A stretch of DNA of 40,969 nt, from assembly GCA_011772475.1 (NCBI GenBank), contig WVZK01000146.1, forward strand, positions 1 through 40,969. The letters are read 5' to 3'. The position numbers were made by a program, and so were the translations under genes. This document shows, piece after piece, positions 1-7,733 of the stretch. The stretch is from Candidatus Aminicenantota bacterium. GTDB taxonomy: Bacteria > Acidobacteriota > Aminicenantia > Aminicenantales > Aminicenantaceae. The notes beneath the pieces were generated by a model that was given only the letters and a program-made list of their open reading frames with translations, searched no databases and was not told the DNA's origin. How positions within the stretch are numbered: position 1 is the first letter of the stretch; the number at the start of each line of letters is the position of its first letter.

Positions 1-71
1 TTATGTAGGGGCTTGATTTATCAAACCAAACTTTTTATTTATGTAGGGGCTTGATTTATCAAGCCCACCTT
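1..71 (+). repeat. Pair of GTAGGGGC palindromic repeats upstream of queA
   Basis: Two copies of a short palindromic repeat start at positions 5 and 43, 38 bases apart. The second copy has the perfect-stem core GGGCTTGATTTATCAAGCCC (9-bp arms). The first has the same left arm but a degraded right arm ending in CAAACC. Bases 42-71 are identical, in inverted orientation, to bases 5543-5572. The pair sits just before queA, but I see no convincing promoter that depends on it. It looks like a REP- or MITE-type intergenic repeat; no transposase is nearby. Confidence 0.8.
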
Positions 72-142
72 ATAATTATATAAATAGCTTCTTAATAATC
101 CCGCAGGGAAACCTGCAGGATAAAAAACAGCTATTATCTCAA

Positions 143-1174
143 ATGCTGACCTCTGATTTTGACTACAACCTCCCACAGGAACTCATTGCTCAGACACCTC
201 TCCCTAAAAGGGAACAGTCTAAAATGATGATTCTCCACCGTCAAACTGGCAAAATAATCCATTCACGATTCGAAGAATTTCCCGATTATCTGAACAAGGG
301 AGATGTTCTTGTCCTTAACAATACCAAAGTCATCCCAGCAAGAGCATGGGGGAAGACAGAAGGAAAAGAAATAGAATTTCTCTTCCTGAAGGAAATCCAA
401 GAAGGTTTGTGGGAAGTCCTCTGTCGTCCAGCTAAAAAGGCTAAATTAAGAGATGTAATATCTTTTTCCCCTGGATTTGAAGGCAATATCGTCAAAGTCG
501 AACCAGAGGGTAAAAGAGTGATCCGATTCTCTTCAGGCGACGTTCTCTCAAAGTTGAAGAAAATAGGCTTTGCTCCTCTTCCTCCGTACATAAAACGCAA
601 AAAGAAAAATATCGAGCACAGGGCGAAGGATTTAGAAAGGTACCAGACTGTTTTTGCTCAAAAGGAGGGGGCCATAGCCGCGCCAACAGCAGGCCTTCAT
701 TTCACTCCTCAAATTCTTGATAGAATAAAAGCAAAACAAATTGAAATAGCAGAGATAACGCTCGATGTGGGATTGGCAACGTTCCAGCCGATTAGAGCAA
801 AACGGGTAGAGGACTTTTGTATGCTTGAGGAAACATATTCCATAAGTCAGGCAGTATCCCAGACTATAAATGAAGCAAAAAAAGAGTCACGGCCGATAAT
901 CGCTGTTGGGACAACTTCGGTGCGAACTCTGGAGAGTGCTTTTAAAAAGGGAGAAATCCACCCAGGGAAAAGCTCCACAAATCTCTTCATCTACCCTGGT
1001 TATGGTTTTAACATTGTTGACAGGATCTTAACCAATTTTCACCTTCCTCAGTCAACGCTTCTTATGTTGGTGGCAGCCTTTGCTGGCCTTGACTTCATCA
1101 AAAAAGCATATCAAGAAGCGATCAGACAAAAGTACAGGTTTTACAGTTACGGCGACTGCATGTTCATTCTATAA
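143..1174 (+). CDS. queA: S-adenosylmethionine:tRNA ribosyltransferase-isomerase QueA
   Basis: QueA transfers and isomerises the ribosyl group of S-adenosylmethionine onto 7-aminomethyl-7-deazaguanine in tRNA, giving epoxyqueuosine at the wobble position; it is cytosolic. The 343-residue protein has the usual length and the family hallmarks: the N-terminal SDFDYNLPQELIAQ segment, VLNNTKVIPAR near residue 56, GAIAAPTAGLHFT near residue 176, and a C-terminal segment with GTTSVRTLES and TNFHLPQSTLLMLVAAFAG. The ATG start fits the family N-terminus, although no clear Shine-Dalgarno sequence precedes it. It stands alone and converges with the next gene, whose stop lies 26 bases downstream. No other queuosine gene is in the window. 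Confidence 0.97.
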   Translation: MLTSDFDYNLPQELIAQTPLPKREQSKMMILHRQTGKIIHSRFEEFPDYLNKGDVLVLNNTKVIPARAWGKTEGKEIEFLFLKEIQEGLWEVLCRPAKKAKLRDVISFSPGFEGNIVKVEPEGKRVIRFSSGDVLSKLKKIGFAPLPPYIKRKKKNIEHRAKDLERYQTVFAQKEGAIAAPTAGLHFTPQILDRIKAKQIEIAEITLDVGLATFQPIRAKRVEDFCMLEETYSISQAVSQTINEAKKESRPIIAVGTTSVRTLESAFKKGEIHPGKSSTNLFIYPGYGFNIVDRILTNFHLPQSTLLMLVAAFAGLDFIKKAYQEAIRQKYRFYSYGDCMFIL

Positions 1175-1200
1175 TACGTCCTGTCCGGTAAGCTAAATCG

Positions 1201-2928
1201 CTAATACCAAGCAAGATGCTTCTTGGGAGGCACGAAAATTTTCTTGATAGGAACTTTCGAGTATCCTCTATGTCGCTTAATAGTTATACGTTTGGTCTTT
1301 AGCTTAGCAACCACTCTGCCTCTAACATCTAAAGCTCGGGCCTGCAGTTGAAATAATATACCCTGTGCTGGAGTTTTAGGTAATAAAACATCGAAGAATC
1401 GGGCATTACCCAGAGAGGAAGCTTGAACGTACCTCGAAGGAAGTTTCATACTGTAGAGATCATATGATCTAGAAAAACGACTCCTTTGTTGGTCGAAAAC
1501 CTGTATAATAAACTGAACTGAGTCAATATCAGGAAGATCCAAGAGGGGCTGTCCAAAACGCGCTTTACAGTTTCCGTTTCCTGTCCAGATTAAAGTCATA
1601 GCTTCGAATCGCTTCCCAAAATCATACCCTTCAATCAATTTGTGAACTCCACGCGCCGGAATCCATTCTGGAAATTCATAATCTGTAGAAGATATCACAC
1701 CCACTGATTCGAGAGCCGCTAAGGCCCCATGAGTTCCAAATCGCCCTCTTAGCTTAGCTAAAAATTTTATAAATCTATTTCCACTTTCCCAGCCTTTTTT
1801 AAGGCTTACAATGACAGATGCAGGATGATTAACACGCCGGTGGGAAAGCCCCGTTTGAATCCGCATCAGACTATCAGGGTAGCGAGTTTCAACCGAAGCT
1901 TCTAATACTTGAGATTGAGGAATCCATCTCCCCAAAGGAAGATGGGGGACCAATCCTAAAGGATCTTCACCTACTAGGCTTCTAATTCTGAATTCGTTTT
2001 TTTCTTCACTATATTGAAAGGCCAAAGTCCCTTTTTGAGATATCACAAGAAAGACTTCTTTTTCTCTGTCATAAGTTACAACCACATCCGTCCAGGGTTG
2101 AGTAGCAAGGGTGTGGGCTAGTTCGATCTTTCGCGCATCCTGAATAAAAAAATTGGCTACAGACAGTATCCCACTGGTGTAATAGATAACATCATTGGGA
2201 CCTTTAAGTTTTTTAGCTAGATTAAAATTATTTTCTTTCAATACTTTTTTGATTTTAATAATCTTCCCGCTTTTCAAAGTGTTACCGTGGTCAGACACTA
2301 TAGTGACAACCAAAGGTTCCTTGAATTTTTTTAGGTGTTCTTCGCGGATTCGGGCGAGTTCTCTATCGACAGTTTTAAGAACCTTATGAAGACCTTTAGC
2401 ACCCTTCATATGAGCAACGATGTCTGAAGTCCCTATTAATGCGAAAAACAATTGTGGCTGATTCGAACTAAGAACTGCGCGAGCAAGACCCTTCATTTCA
2501 CCCTTAACAGAGCCCCCAGTTATAATATAAGCTATAATTTTTTTTATAACTCTATCGTCACTGAAATCAAATCGATTGGGATATGTAGGCTTCCCAACCT
2601 CGCGTATTAATCGCCCAACGATTTTATTAAGGCCAAAATTATAGTGTTTAGCTTGGTAGCTTTCCAGTTTTCCTGTATTCATTATCACCGCCCAGGCATA
2701 ATTGGATAAAGCAGGAAAGGGCGCAATCACTTTTGATGGAGAACGATAATCCTTGAAAAGCCCTCTTTCCTGAGCCTCTATAAATATCGAATAGGGAATC
2801 GAATCTAAACATAGAAATAGATGTCGGGGACTTGAGTCGGCTGCAAAACTCTTTAACTCAAAAATAAAAACTAACGTAAAAAACCACAACACGCCGATCA
2901 CAGCTAGGAACTTCCTTTTTTTGGTCAC
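1201..2928 (-). CDS. Secreted or membrane-anchored alkaline-phosphatase-superfamily protein
   Basis: Probable metal-dependent phosphodiesterase or phosphatase-like protein of the alkaline phosphatase superfamily; the substrate is unknown. After a basic N-terminus there is one hydrophobic segment (LAVIGVLWFFTLVFIF) ending near an AAD sequence, so it is exported or anchored. Fold motifs visible are FLCLDS after the signal, FPALSNYAWAVIMNTG where the nucleophile and first metal site normally lie, a DIVAHMKG segment, and VSDHGNT, the typical distal metal motif. The canonical nucleophilic Thr is not obvious, so activity is uncertain. The C-terminal 200 residues match nothing I recognise. An in-frame GTG lies at 2943, but the GTG at 2928 has a GGAG 9 bases upstream and suits the extended -10 promoter at 2954-2962, so I chose it. 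Confidence 0.6.
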   Translation of the reverse strand: MTKKRKFLAVIGVLWFFTLVFIFELKSFAADSSPRHLFLCLDSIPYSIFIEAQERGLFKDYRSPSKVIAPFPALSNYAWAVIMNTGKLESYQAKHYNFGLNKIVGRLIREVGKPTYPNRFDFSDDRVIKKIIAYIITGGSVKGEMKGLARAVLSSNQPQLFFALIGTSDIVAHMKGAKGLHKVLKTVDRELARIREEHLKKFKEPLVVTIVSDHGNTLKSGKIIKIKKVLKENNFNLAKKLKGPNDVIYYTSGILSVANFFIQDARKIELAHTLATQPWTDVVVTYDREKEVFLVISQKGTLAFQYSEEKNEFRIRSLVGEDPLGLVPHLPLGRWIPQSQVLEASVETRYPDSLMRIQTGLSHRRVNHPASVIVSLKKGWESGNRFIKFLAKLRGRFGTHGALAALESVGVISSTDYEFPEWIPARGVHKLIEGYDFGKRFEAMTLIWTGNGNCKARFGQPLLDLPDIDSVQFIIQVFDQQRSRFSRSYDLYSMKLPSRYVQASSLGNARFFDVLLPKTPAQGILFQLQARALDVRGRVVAKLKTKRITIKRHRGYSKVPIKKIFVPPKKHLAWY

Positions 2929-2953
2929 AACAATCTTCTCCACCCGTAGTTAA

Positions 2954-2962
2954 ATTATAGCA
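2954..2962 (-). promoter_or_regulatory. Extended -10 promoter of the alkaline-phosphatase-like gene
   Basis: Read on the minus strand this is TGCTATAAT, a perfect extended -10 (TGn plus TATAAT). No good -35 lies 17 bases upstream, which is usual for extended -10 promoters. Transcription would begin near 2947. That is only about 4 bases before the upstream GTG at 2943 and supports initiation at 2928. Confidence 0.5.
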
Positions 2963-2993
2963 AACTGGTTCCCTGACTAATATATATATGCGG

Positions 2994-3698
2994 CTATATA
3001 TGAGAAGCAGTGTTTAAATTTTTGACCACTTCCCAGTTGAATCTCAGTATTTTTTTGTTCTGGTACTTACCTTTTTGCAGTTGTTTTTTCTTCCTCTTTA
3101 GCAATCTTTTGTTTTTCCTCCTGTTCCTATCCAAGTCTGAACTAAAAAGAGAAGTATAATTAATTAAATTAATTGAGTTAAGGTGCTCTGTCTTGCATTG
3201 CGACTGTATCATTGTCTTCAACAGGATGTCATCGTAACCATAGTGCCCACAAAAATCTTCGTCGTAGCCGCCAAGCTCCCAAAAAACATCCTTATGGATC
3301 AAAAATGAGTTAGGATGTGAGTTTCTGCTTTCTCCTTTATCCGAAAACCGCGAGAAGTAATAGACTGTCCCTTTATCCTTCTTAAGTTCTACGAGTTTTT
3401 CGCACATTTCCGGTTTAAGAACGTGATCGATATCAGAATTAAAAACCCAATCTGTTTTAGCAAACTTGAATCCCAGGTTCTTGGCACCAGGCTGGTTCCA
3501 GGGGATGTTATCGGTGATTCTCAGTTGCGTAAGATTGATCGGGAAATTGATTGCTAGATCTGCTATGTTATCGGAACAATCATCAATCAAGATAAAATGC
3601 AGCTTCTTCATCAGCTCTATCGGGTATTGAGACCAGTTATTTATTTGAATTCCTAGGGCTTCACTGCTGTTATAGTATGAATATAATATGGTCAACAT
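2994..3698 (-). CDS. GT-A fold family 2-like glycosyltransferase
   Basis: Probable sugar transferase acting from a nucleotide-sugar donor; acceptor unknown. The 234-residue protein opens with the GT2 strand MLTILYSYYNS and has an FILIDDCSDN acidic motif near residue 40. PGAKNLGFKFAKTDW, near residue 90, matches the AxNxG region, and NSDIDH, near residue 108, supplies the DxD-type metal site. GGYDEDFCGHYGYDDILL, near residue 145, matches the galactosyltransferase C-terminal motif with the catalytic-region acidic residues. The tail is very Lys/Arg-rich (RRKNKRLLKRKKKQLQKGK). It has no transmembrane segment. The gene is visibly more A+T-rich than its neighbours and sits alone between unrelated genes, which hints at transfer. 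Confidence 0.75.
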   Translation of the reverse strand: MLTILYSYYNSSEALGIQINNWSQYPIELMKKLHFILIDDCSDNIADLAINFPINLTQLRITDNIPWNQPGAKNLGFKFAKTDWVFNSDIDHVLKPEMCEKLVELKKDKGTVYYFSRFSDKGESRNSHPNSFLIHKDVFWELGGYDEDFCGHYGYDDILLKTMIQSQCKTEHLNSINLINYTSLFSSDLDRNRRKNKRLLKRKKKQLQKGKYQNKKILRFNWEVVKNLNTASHI

Positions 3699-3754
3699 CT
3701 CTCCACGCCCCTCAATTCATTAACAAACACAGAGCGAGAATAAAAAAATCAATC

Positions 3755-5488
3755 TCATTTCTCTTTCTTCCTTATTTTTTCTGTCTCTTTGATATCTACT
3801 TCAAATGTCTCAGGGTTTATAACAACTCCATGATCTTCTTTTGCTTTCTCAATGCTAATGATGCCGTTTTTTACTTCCTGGGCAACTTGAGCTGGGCGTC
3901 TAAGATAAGGATTGCCGTATCCTCCTCCTCCCCCAGCCTGCTGGAAAAGAATGGTTCCTTTCGGCACATCTTCAACAAGGTCTTTACTTGTCGTCTTATA
4001 CACTTTCCCATCTGGATATTGAAGCTCTATTTTATTCAGTGTCGCTGTCTTTCCCTCAAAAAGCCCGAAAGGGGCTTCTTCATCTCCATCTCCAAAAGTT
4101 ACGACTTTCGTCTTCTCTCCTCCTATCTTGAACTTGGTTTCAACGCCAAGTCCTCCTCGCCACTGTCCAGCCCCAGCAGAATCAGGCCAGTATTCGTGGT
4201 GTAATAATAAATGCGGTGTCTGCTGCTCGAACATCTCATAATCCTGGTCCAGTACGCCTCCAGATGCATCTATCATGCCAATGTGGTCATATCCATCCAC
4301 TCCATGGGTGGCACCAGAGCCGCCCTTCAATCCCAAGAAGCCGATATCGACGTAGCTATCTTTTTTCCTGGGATCAAAGCCGCTCGTCAAATAACATAAA
4401 AGCTGGTTCCACCCTGCAGTTACCCTCTTGGGTATCGCATGAGAAAGAGCTCTAATTATTGCATCTGCATTCGGAGGGCAGAGATGATTTCCGAAGGTAG
4501 TTGCAGCGGGATATTTAGCATTCAAGATAGTGCCTTCTGGAATGATAATCTTCACAGGCCTTACCATCCCGTCATTATGAGGCATATCAGGGTTGACCAT
4601 CTGGAGAAAGGTTAAAAGGGTGGCGCTCGCAGATGAAGTGTATGTTCCGTTAACAAATCCATCTGTCTGAGGATCTGTATCTGAATAATCAAAGGTAATC
4701 TCCTCGTCTTCGACTGTTATCTTAACCCTTATTTTATATTTCGAGCCAGGTGTCCTGCCGTCATAATATACACTGGATTCTCCCCGGTATACTCCGTTGG
4801 GGATTGTTTTTATCTCTGCGCGCATCATCTTTTCTGTAGAGTCAAAAAGATATTCTTTATGAGATTCAAAGACTTTAAGCCCGTATTTTTCAACAAGCTT
4901 TTGCACTCCTCTCTCCCCCACTACACAAGAACCTATCTGAGCTCTCATATCCGCAGCCACGATATCAAAACGGATATTGGCAAAGATGAGGTCCCAGACA
5001 TCCTCTCTTAGTTTCCCTCGCTCATAGACTTTAACCGGTGGTATCCTGAGTGTTTCCTGCCAGACTTCTGTGGCTCGGGGATTATATCCTCCTGCGACTG
5101 CACCTCCCACATCTGCTTGATGTCCCTTCGAAGCAGACCAAGCTATAAGTTTATCTTTGTAAAAAATTGGCTTATAGACAGCCACATCATTGTTCTGATT
5201 GCCCATGGAGAAGACATCGTTATGAAATATGACATCACCGGCATGAATATCATCGCCGAAATAACGAACTATATACTCACACACAGGTCCCAGCGAAAAA
5301 GAAAGGATAGGAAGGTTTTCAGTCTGTTCAAGCATCTTCCCCTTTCCGTCATATAGTCCGGTAACGAAATCTTTTGCTTCGCAGAGGATGGGCGAGCGTG
5401 TCGTTTTTTCTAAGACAATACTCATCTCTTCGGTTATGGATTTAAACCTTCTCTGGAATACAGAAACCAGTATCTTGTCTATCTTCAT
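3755..5488 (-). CDS. Hydantoinase B / oxoprolinase-family subunit HyuB
   Basis: Beta-type subunit of the HyuA/HyuB family, which includes N-methylhydantoinase, 5-oxoprolinase and acetone/acetophenone carboxylases. These enzymes use ATP to open or carboxylate a carbonyl or cyclic-amide substrate. The 577-residue protein spans the whole HyuB domain: the N-terminal RFKSITEEMSIVLEKTTRSP, then EQTENLPILSFSLG, GDVIFHNDVFSMGNQNNDV, ASKGHQADVGGAVAGG, a QIGS motif, and a Gly-rich C-terminal GGGGGYGNP segment at about residues 530-540. HyuA lies upstream in the same direction, with a 114-base gap filled by two palindromic repeats. No third small subunit, as found in acetone carboxylase, is present. It is the last gene of the minus-strand catabolic run; the substrate cannot be read from sequence. 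Confidence 0.88.
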   Translation of the reverse strand: MKIDKILVSVFQRRFKSITEEMSIVLEKTTRSPILCEAKDFVTGLYDGKGKMLEQTENLPILSFSLGPVCEYIVRYFGDDIHAGDVIFHNDVFSMGNQNNDVAVYKPIFYKDKLIAWSASKGHQADVGGAVAGGYNPRATEVWQETLRIPPVKVYERGKLREDVWDLIFANIRFDIVAADMRAQIGSCVVGERGVQKLVEKYGLKVFESHKEYLFDSTEKMMRAEIKTIPNGVYRGESSVYYDGRTPGSKYKIRVKITVEDEEITFDYSDTDPQTDGFVNGTYTSSASATLLTFLQMVNPDMPHNDGMVRPVKIIIPEGTILNAKYPAATTFGNHLCPPNADAIIRALSHAIPKRVTAGWNQLLCYLTSGFDPRKKDSYVDIGFLGLKGGSGATHGVDGYDHIGMIDASGGVLDQDYEMFEQQTPHLLLHHEYWPDSAGAGQWRGGLGVETKFKIGGEKTKVVTFGDGDEEAPFGLFEGKTATLNKIELQYPDGKVYKTTSKDLVEDVPKGTILFQQAGGGGGYGNPYLRRPAQVAQEVKNGIISIEKAKEDHGVVINPETFEVDIKETEKIRKKEK

Positions 5489-5542
5489 TTTGTTAGCTGT
5501 TTTCTATTTAATCCTTTTCGTACATTCATTTTATATATTCAA

Positions 5543-5614
5543 AAGGTGGGCTTGATAAATCAAGCCCCTACAATTCTTCATGTCCAATGCGGGTTTGATG
5601 AATCAAACCCCTAC
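5543..5614 (-). repeat. Pair of GTAGGGGC palindromic repeats between hyuA and hyuB
   Basis: Read on the minus strand, the first copy (5614-5589) has the core GGGTTTGATTCATCAAACCC and the second (5572-5543) has GGGCTTGATTTATCAAGCCC. Both keep a 9-bp stem. The difference at the fourth stem base is compensated on the opposite arm (C-G to T-A), so the hairpin has been preserved. The first copy overlaps the end of hyuA and supplies its final codons and TGA stop. Bases 5543-5572 are an exact inverted match to 42-71. Confidence 0.85.
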
Positions 5615-7717
5615 AACCTTCTTTTTGATTTCTTTTTCTTTTGTTTTTAAATACATCGTGTAGCTTCCGTATTTGTCGCAAAGAATATTATATTCGGGAG
5701 TTACGAAGGTTGTTGTATTAACCTGCTCTATAACAGCTGGTCCTTCTACTCTGTTTCCATACCTAAGTCTATGTCCATCGTACACGGGTATTTCTTCAAA
5801 GGCTCCCTTCAGAGGCAGATATACCTTTCTCTTCTTTTTAAAAGCATCTGAAGGATCAAGCTTGTCATGCTTTTCCTTTTCAAATTTTGGCTTGGTTGTC
5901 TTCCCAATACTCGTGAGTCTCAGGTTAATCAACTCAATCGGCGTTCCCACTTCTTCCAAAGAATACCCGTAAAGCCGATTATGCTCTGGATGAAATTTTG
6001 AAACCACGGATTCGATATTTCCTCTCTCCAGCTCATCCGCGGTCATCTCCACGTTTACTTCGTGGTACTGTTTTACATACCTCATATCCAGGGAATAAAT
6101 ATATTGAATAGATCGCTCCGGGATGTTTTCTGATCTAAGAAGCTCTGTGGCTTCTTTCTGCATTTCATTAAACATAGACCTAAATTTCTTTTTATTTAAC
6201 TTGTTTAAAGATGTCGAGTAGGTTCGGACGAAATTGTGCTTCAGATCAGACATCAACATTCCCGCTGCGCAAAAAATAGACGATTCCTTGGGGATAACCA
6301 TGACAGGGATCTCAAGCTCCAGGGCAATCATACAGGCGTGAACCGGCCCCGCTCCACCTGCCACTACCAGAGGGAACTCTCTCGGATCGTGCCCGCGCTT
6401 GACACTCACCTCCCTCACCCCAGAAGCCATATTGACGTTTATCACCCGGTACATCCCGGCCGCTGCCTCAACCATATTCATGCCTAAAGGAGTAGCTATC
6501 TTTTCTTTTATGGCCCTCTCTGCCCGCTCATAATTCAGTGGAATCTTTCCTCCGGCAAAAAAATCTTTATCCAGATAACCCAGCACGAGGTCAGCATCTG
6601 TACAGGTTGGAAGTTCCCCTCCCAAATCATAGCACGCAGGTCCTGGCTTTGAGCCGGCACTCTGAGGCCCCATCCGCAAAAGTCCTCCCTCATCTACCCA
6701 ACCTATACTTCCTCCTCCAGCTCCGATGGTCACAATTCCCAGCATAGGAAGGGCAATTCTTAGCCGGTTAATCTCTCCCTCGGTAGTAACCAGCGGTGTT
6801 TTGTCTTTAATAAGCGCGGCGTCGAAACTTGTTCCGCCCATATCGATTGTTAAGCAATCATCATAACCCTGGACAGACGTGTACTCGATTCCAGCTACTG
6901 GTCCTGCTGCAGGACCCGAGAGGAGGGTTACGGCAGCTTTATCCATTGCAATCTGGGGCGATACAACACCTCCATTGGACTGCATGATGAGCAAGACGCC
7001 TTTAAAGCCGACATCTTTTAGTTTGTTAATCAGGCTTCTTATGTAGCCCTTCAGTATAGGACCTACATAAGAGTTTAAAACCGTTGTCGATACCCTGTCA
7101 TAAAACCTAATGCTCGGAAAAAAAGAGGATGAAACGGTTAAGTAGGGGCTTGATTTGCCAAGTTCTTGCTCTATAATTTTTTCGGCGATGGATTCATGGG
7201 CATCATTAGCAAAAGAATTCATAAAACAGATAGCAATGGCTTCGATGCCTTCTTTTTTAAAAAGCTTGGCAGCATCGAAAATATCTTCCTCTCTGAGGGG
7301 AATTACAATATCTCCCTTGTAATCTAGCCTCTCCTCGACAGGAAATCTCAGGTGTCTCGGAACCAAAGGCTCCACGTTAGTGTATCTGTTGTTATACTGT
7401 TCTTCCCTTATCCCTCTCCTCATCTCCAGCGCATCTCTTAAACCTTTTGTGGTTAAAAGCCCTGTTCTTGCTCCCCTGCGTGTCAATACTGCGTTTGTTG
7501 TAACAGTGGTTCCGTGCACAATTGTCTCAACATCCTTGATGAATTCTTTTAAAGATATGTTTCTGGCTTTTGCCATTTCGGCAAGACCCTCCATCAATCC
7601 CATTGATGGGTCATCAGGAGTGGATAAAACCTTATAAATCTCAGAGCTCCCATCCTTAGAAGTCAGCAGAAAATCCGTGAACGTCCCCCCGACATCTATT
7701 CCAATTTTGTATTGCAT
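5603..7717 (-). CDS. Hydantoinase A / oxoprolinase-family ATP-binding subunit HyuA
   Basis: ATP-binding subunit that pairs with HyuB to phosphorylate and hydrolyse, or carboxylate, a carbonyl or cyclic amide substrate. The start at 7717 gives 704 residues beginning MQYKIGIDVGGTFTDF, the acetate/sugar-kinase-type phosphate-1 motif that opens the family. The longer frame from 7765 overlaps the mutase gene and adds 16 non-conserved residues. Other hallmarks are ETIVHGTTVTTNAVL, ERLDYKGDIVIPL, STTVLNSYVGP, IMQSNGG, LLSGPAAGPVAG, DMGGTSFDAALI and GGAGPVHA. Two oddities: a decayed palindromic repeat lies in frame at 7142-7162, encoding roughly KSSPYL, and the C-terminal codons plus stop come from another repeat copy (5589-5614). 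The gene starts 16 bases after the mutase stop, so the two are probably translated from one mRNA. Confidence 0.9.
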   Translation of the reverse strand: MQYKIGIDVGGTFTDFLLTSKDGSSEIYKVLSTPDDPSMGLMEGLAEMAKARNISLKEFIKDVETIVHGTTVTTNAVLTRRGARTGLLTTKGLRDALEMRRGIREEQYNNRYTNVEPLVPRHLRFPVEERLDYKGDIVIPLREEDIFDAAKLFKKEGIEAIAICFMNSFANDAHESIAEKIIEQELGKSSPYLTVSSSFFPSIRFYDRVSTTVLNSYVGPILKGYIRSLINKLKDVGFKGVLLIMQSNGGVVSPQIAMDKAAVTLLSGPAAGPVAGIEYTSVQGYDDCLTIDMGGTSFDAALIKDKTPLVTTEGEINRLRIALPMLGIVTIGAGGGSIGWVDEGGLLRMGPQSAGSKPGPACYDLGGELPTCTDADLVLGYLDKDFFAGGKIPLNYERAERAIKEKIATPLGMNMVEAAAGMYRVINVNMASGVREVSVKRGHDPREFPLVVAGGAGPVHACMIALELEIPVMVIPKESSIFCAAGMLMSDLKHNFVRTYSTSLNKLNKKKFRSMFNEMQKEATELLRSENIPERSIQYIYSLDMRYVKQYHEVNVEMTADELERGNIESVVSKFHPEHNRLYGYSLEEVGTPIELINLRLTSIGKTTKPKFEKEKHDKLDPSDAFKKKRKVYLPLKGAFEEIPVYDGHRLRYGNRVEGPAVIEQVNTTTFVTPEYNILCDKYGSYTMYLKTKEKEIKKKVVGV
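7142..7162 (+). repeat. Decayed palindromic repeat copy inside hyuA
   Basis: This 21-base stretch matches the left end and core of the repeat at 43-63 in 19 of 21 positions, but lies inside the hyuA reading frame. It is read through without a stop and falls between the EQEL and VSSSFFPS segments of the protein. The right arm of the palindrome is degraded. Confidence 0.65.
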
Positions 7718-7733
7718 ATTTATTTCTGTTTTT

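Noticed and set aside
98-134. Possible preQ1-I riboswitch before queA (stem followed by ATAAAAAACAG)
   Set aside because: The A-rich tail is suggestive and GCAGG-GAAA-CCTGC forms a hairpin, but the loop is too short and lacks bases that could pair with the tail to make the required pseudoknot.
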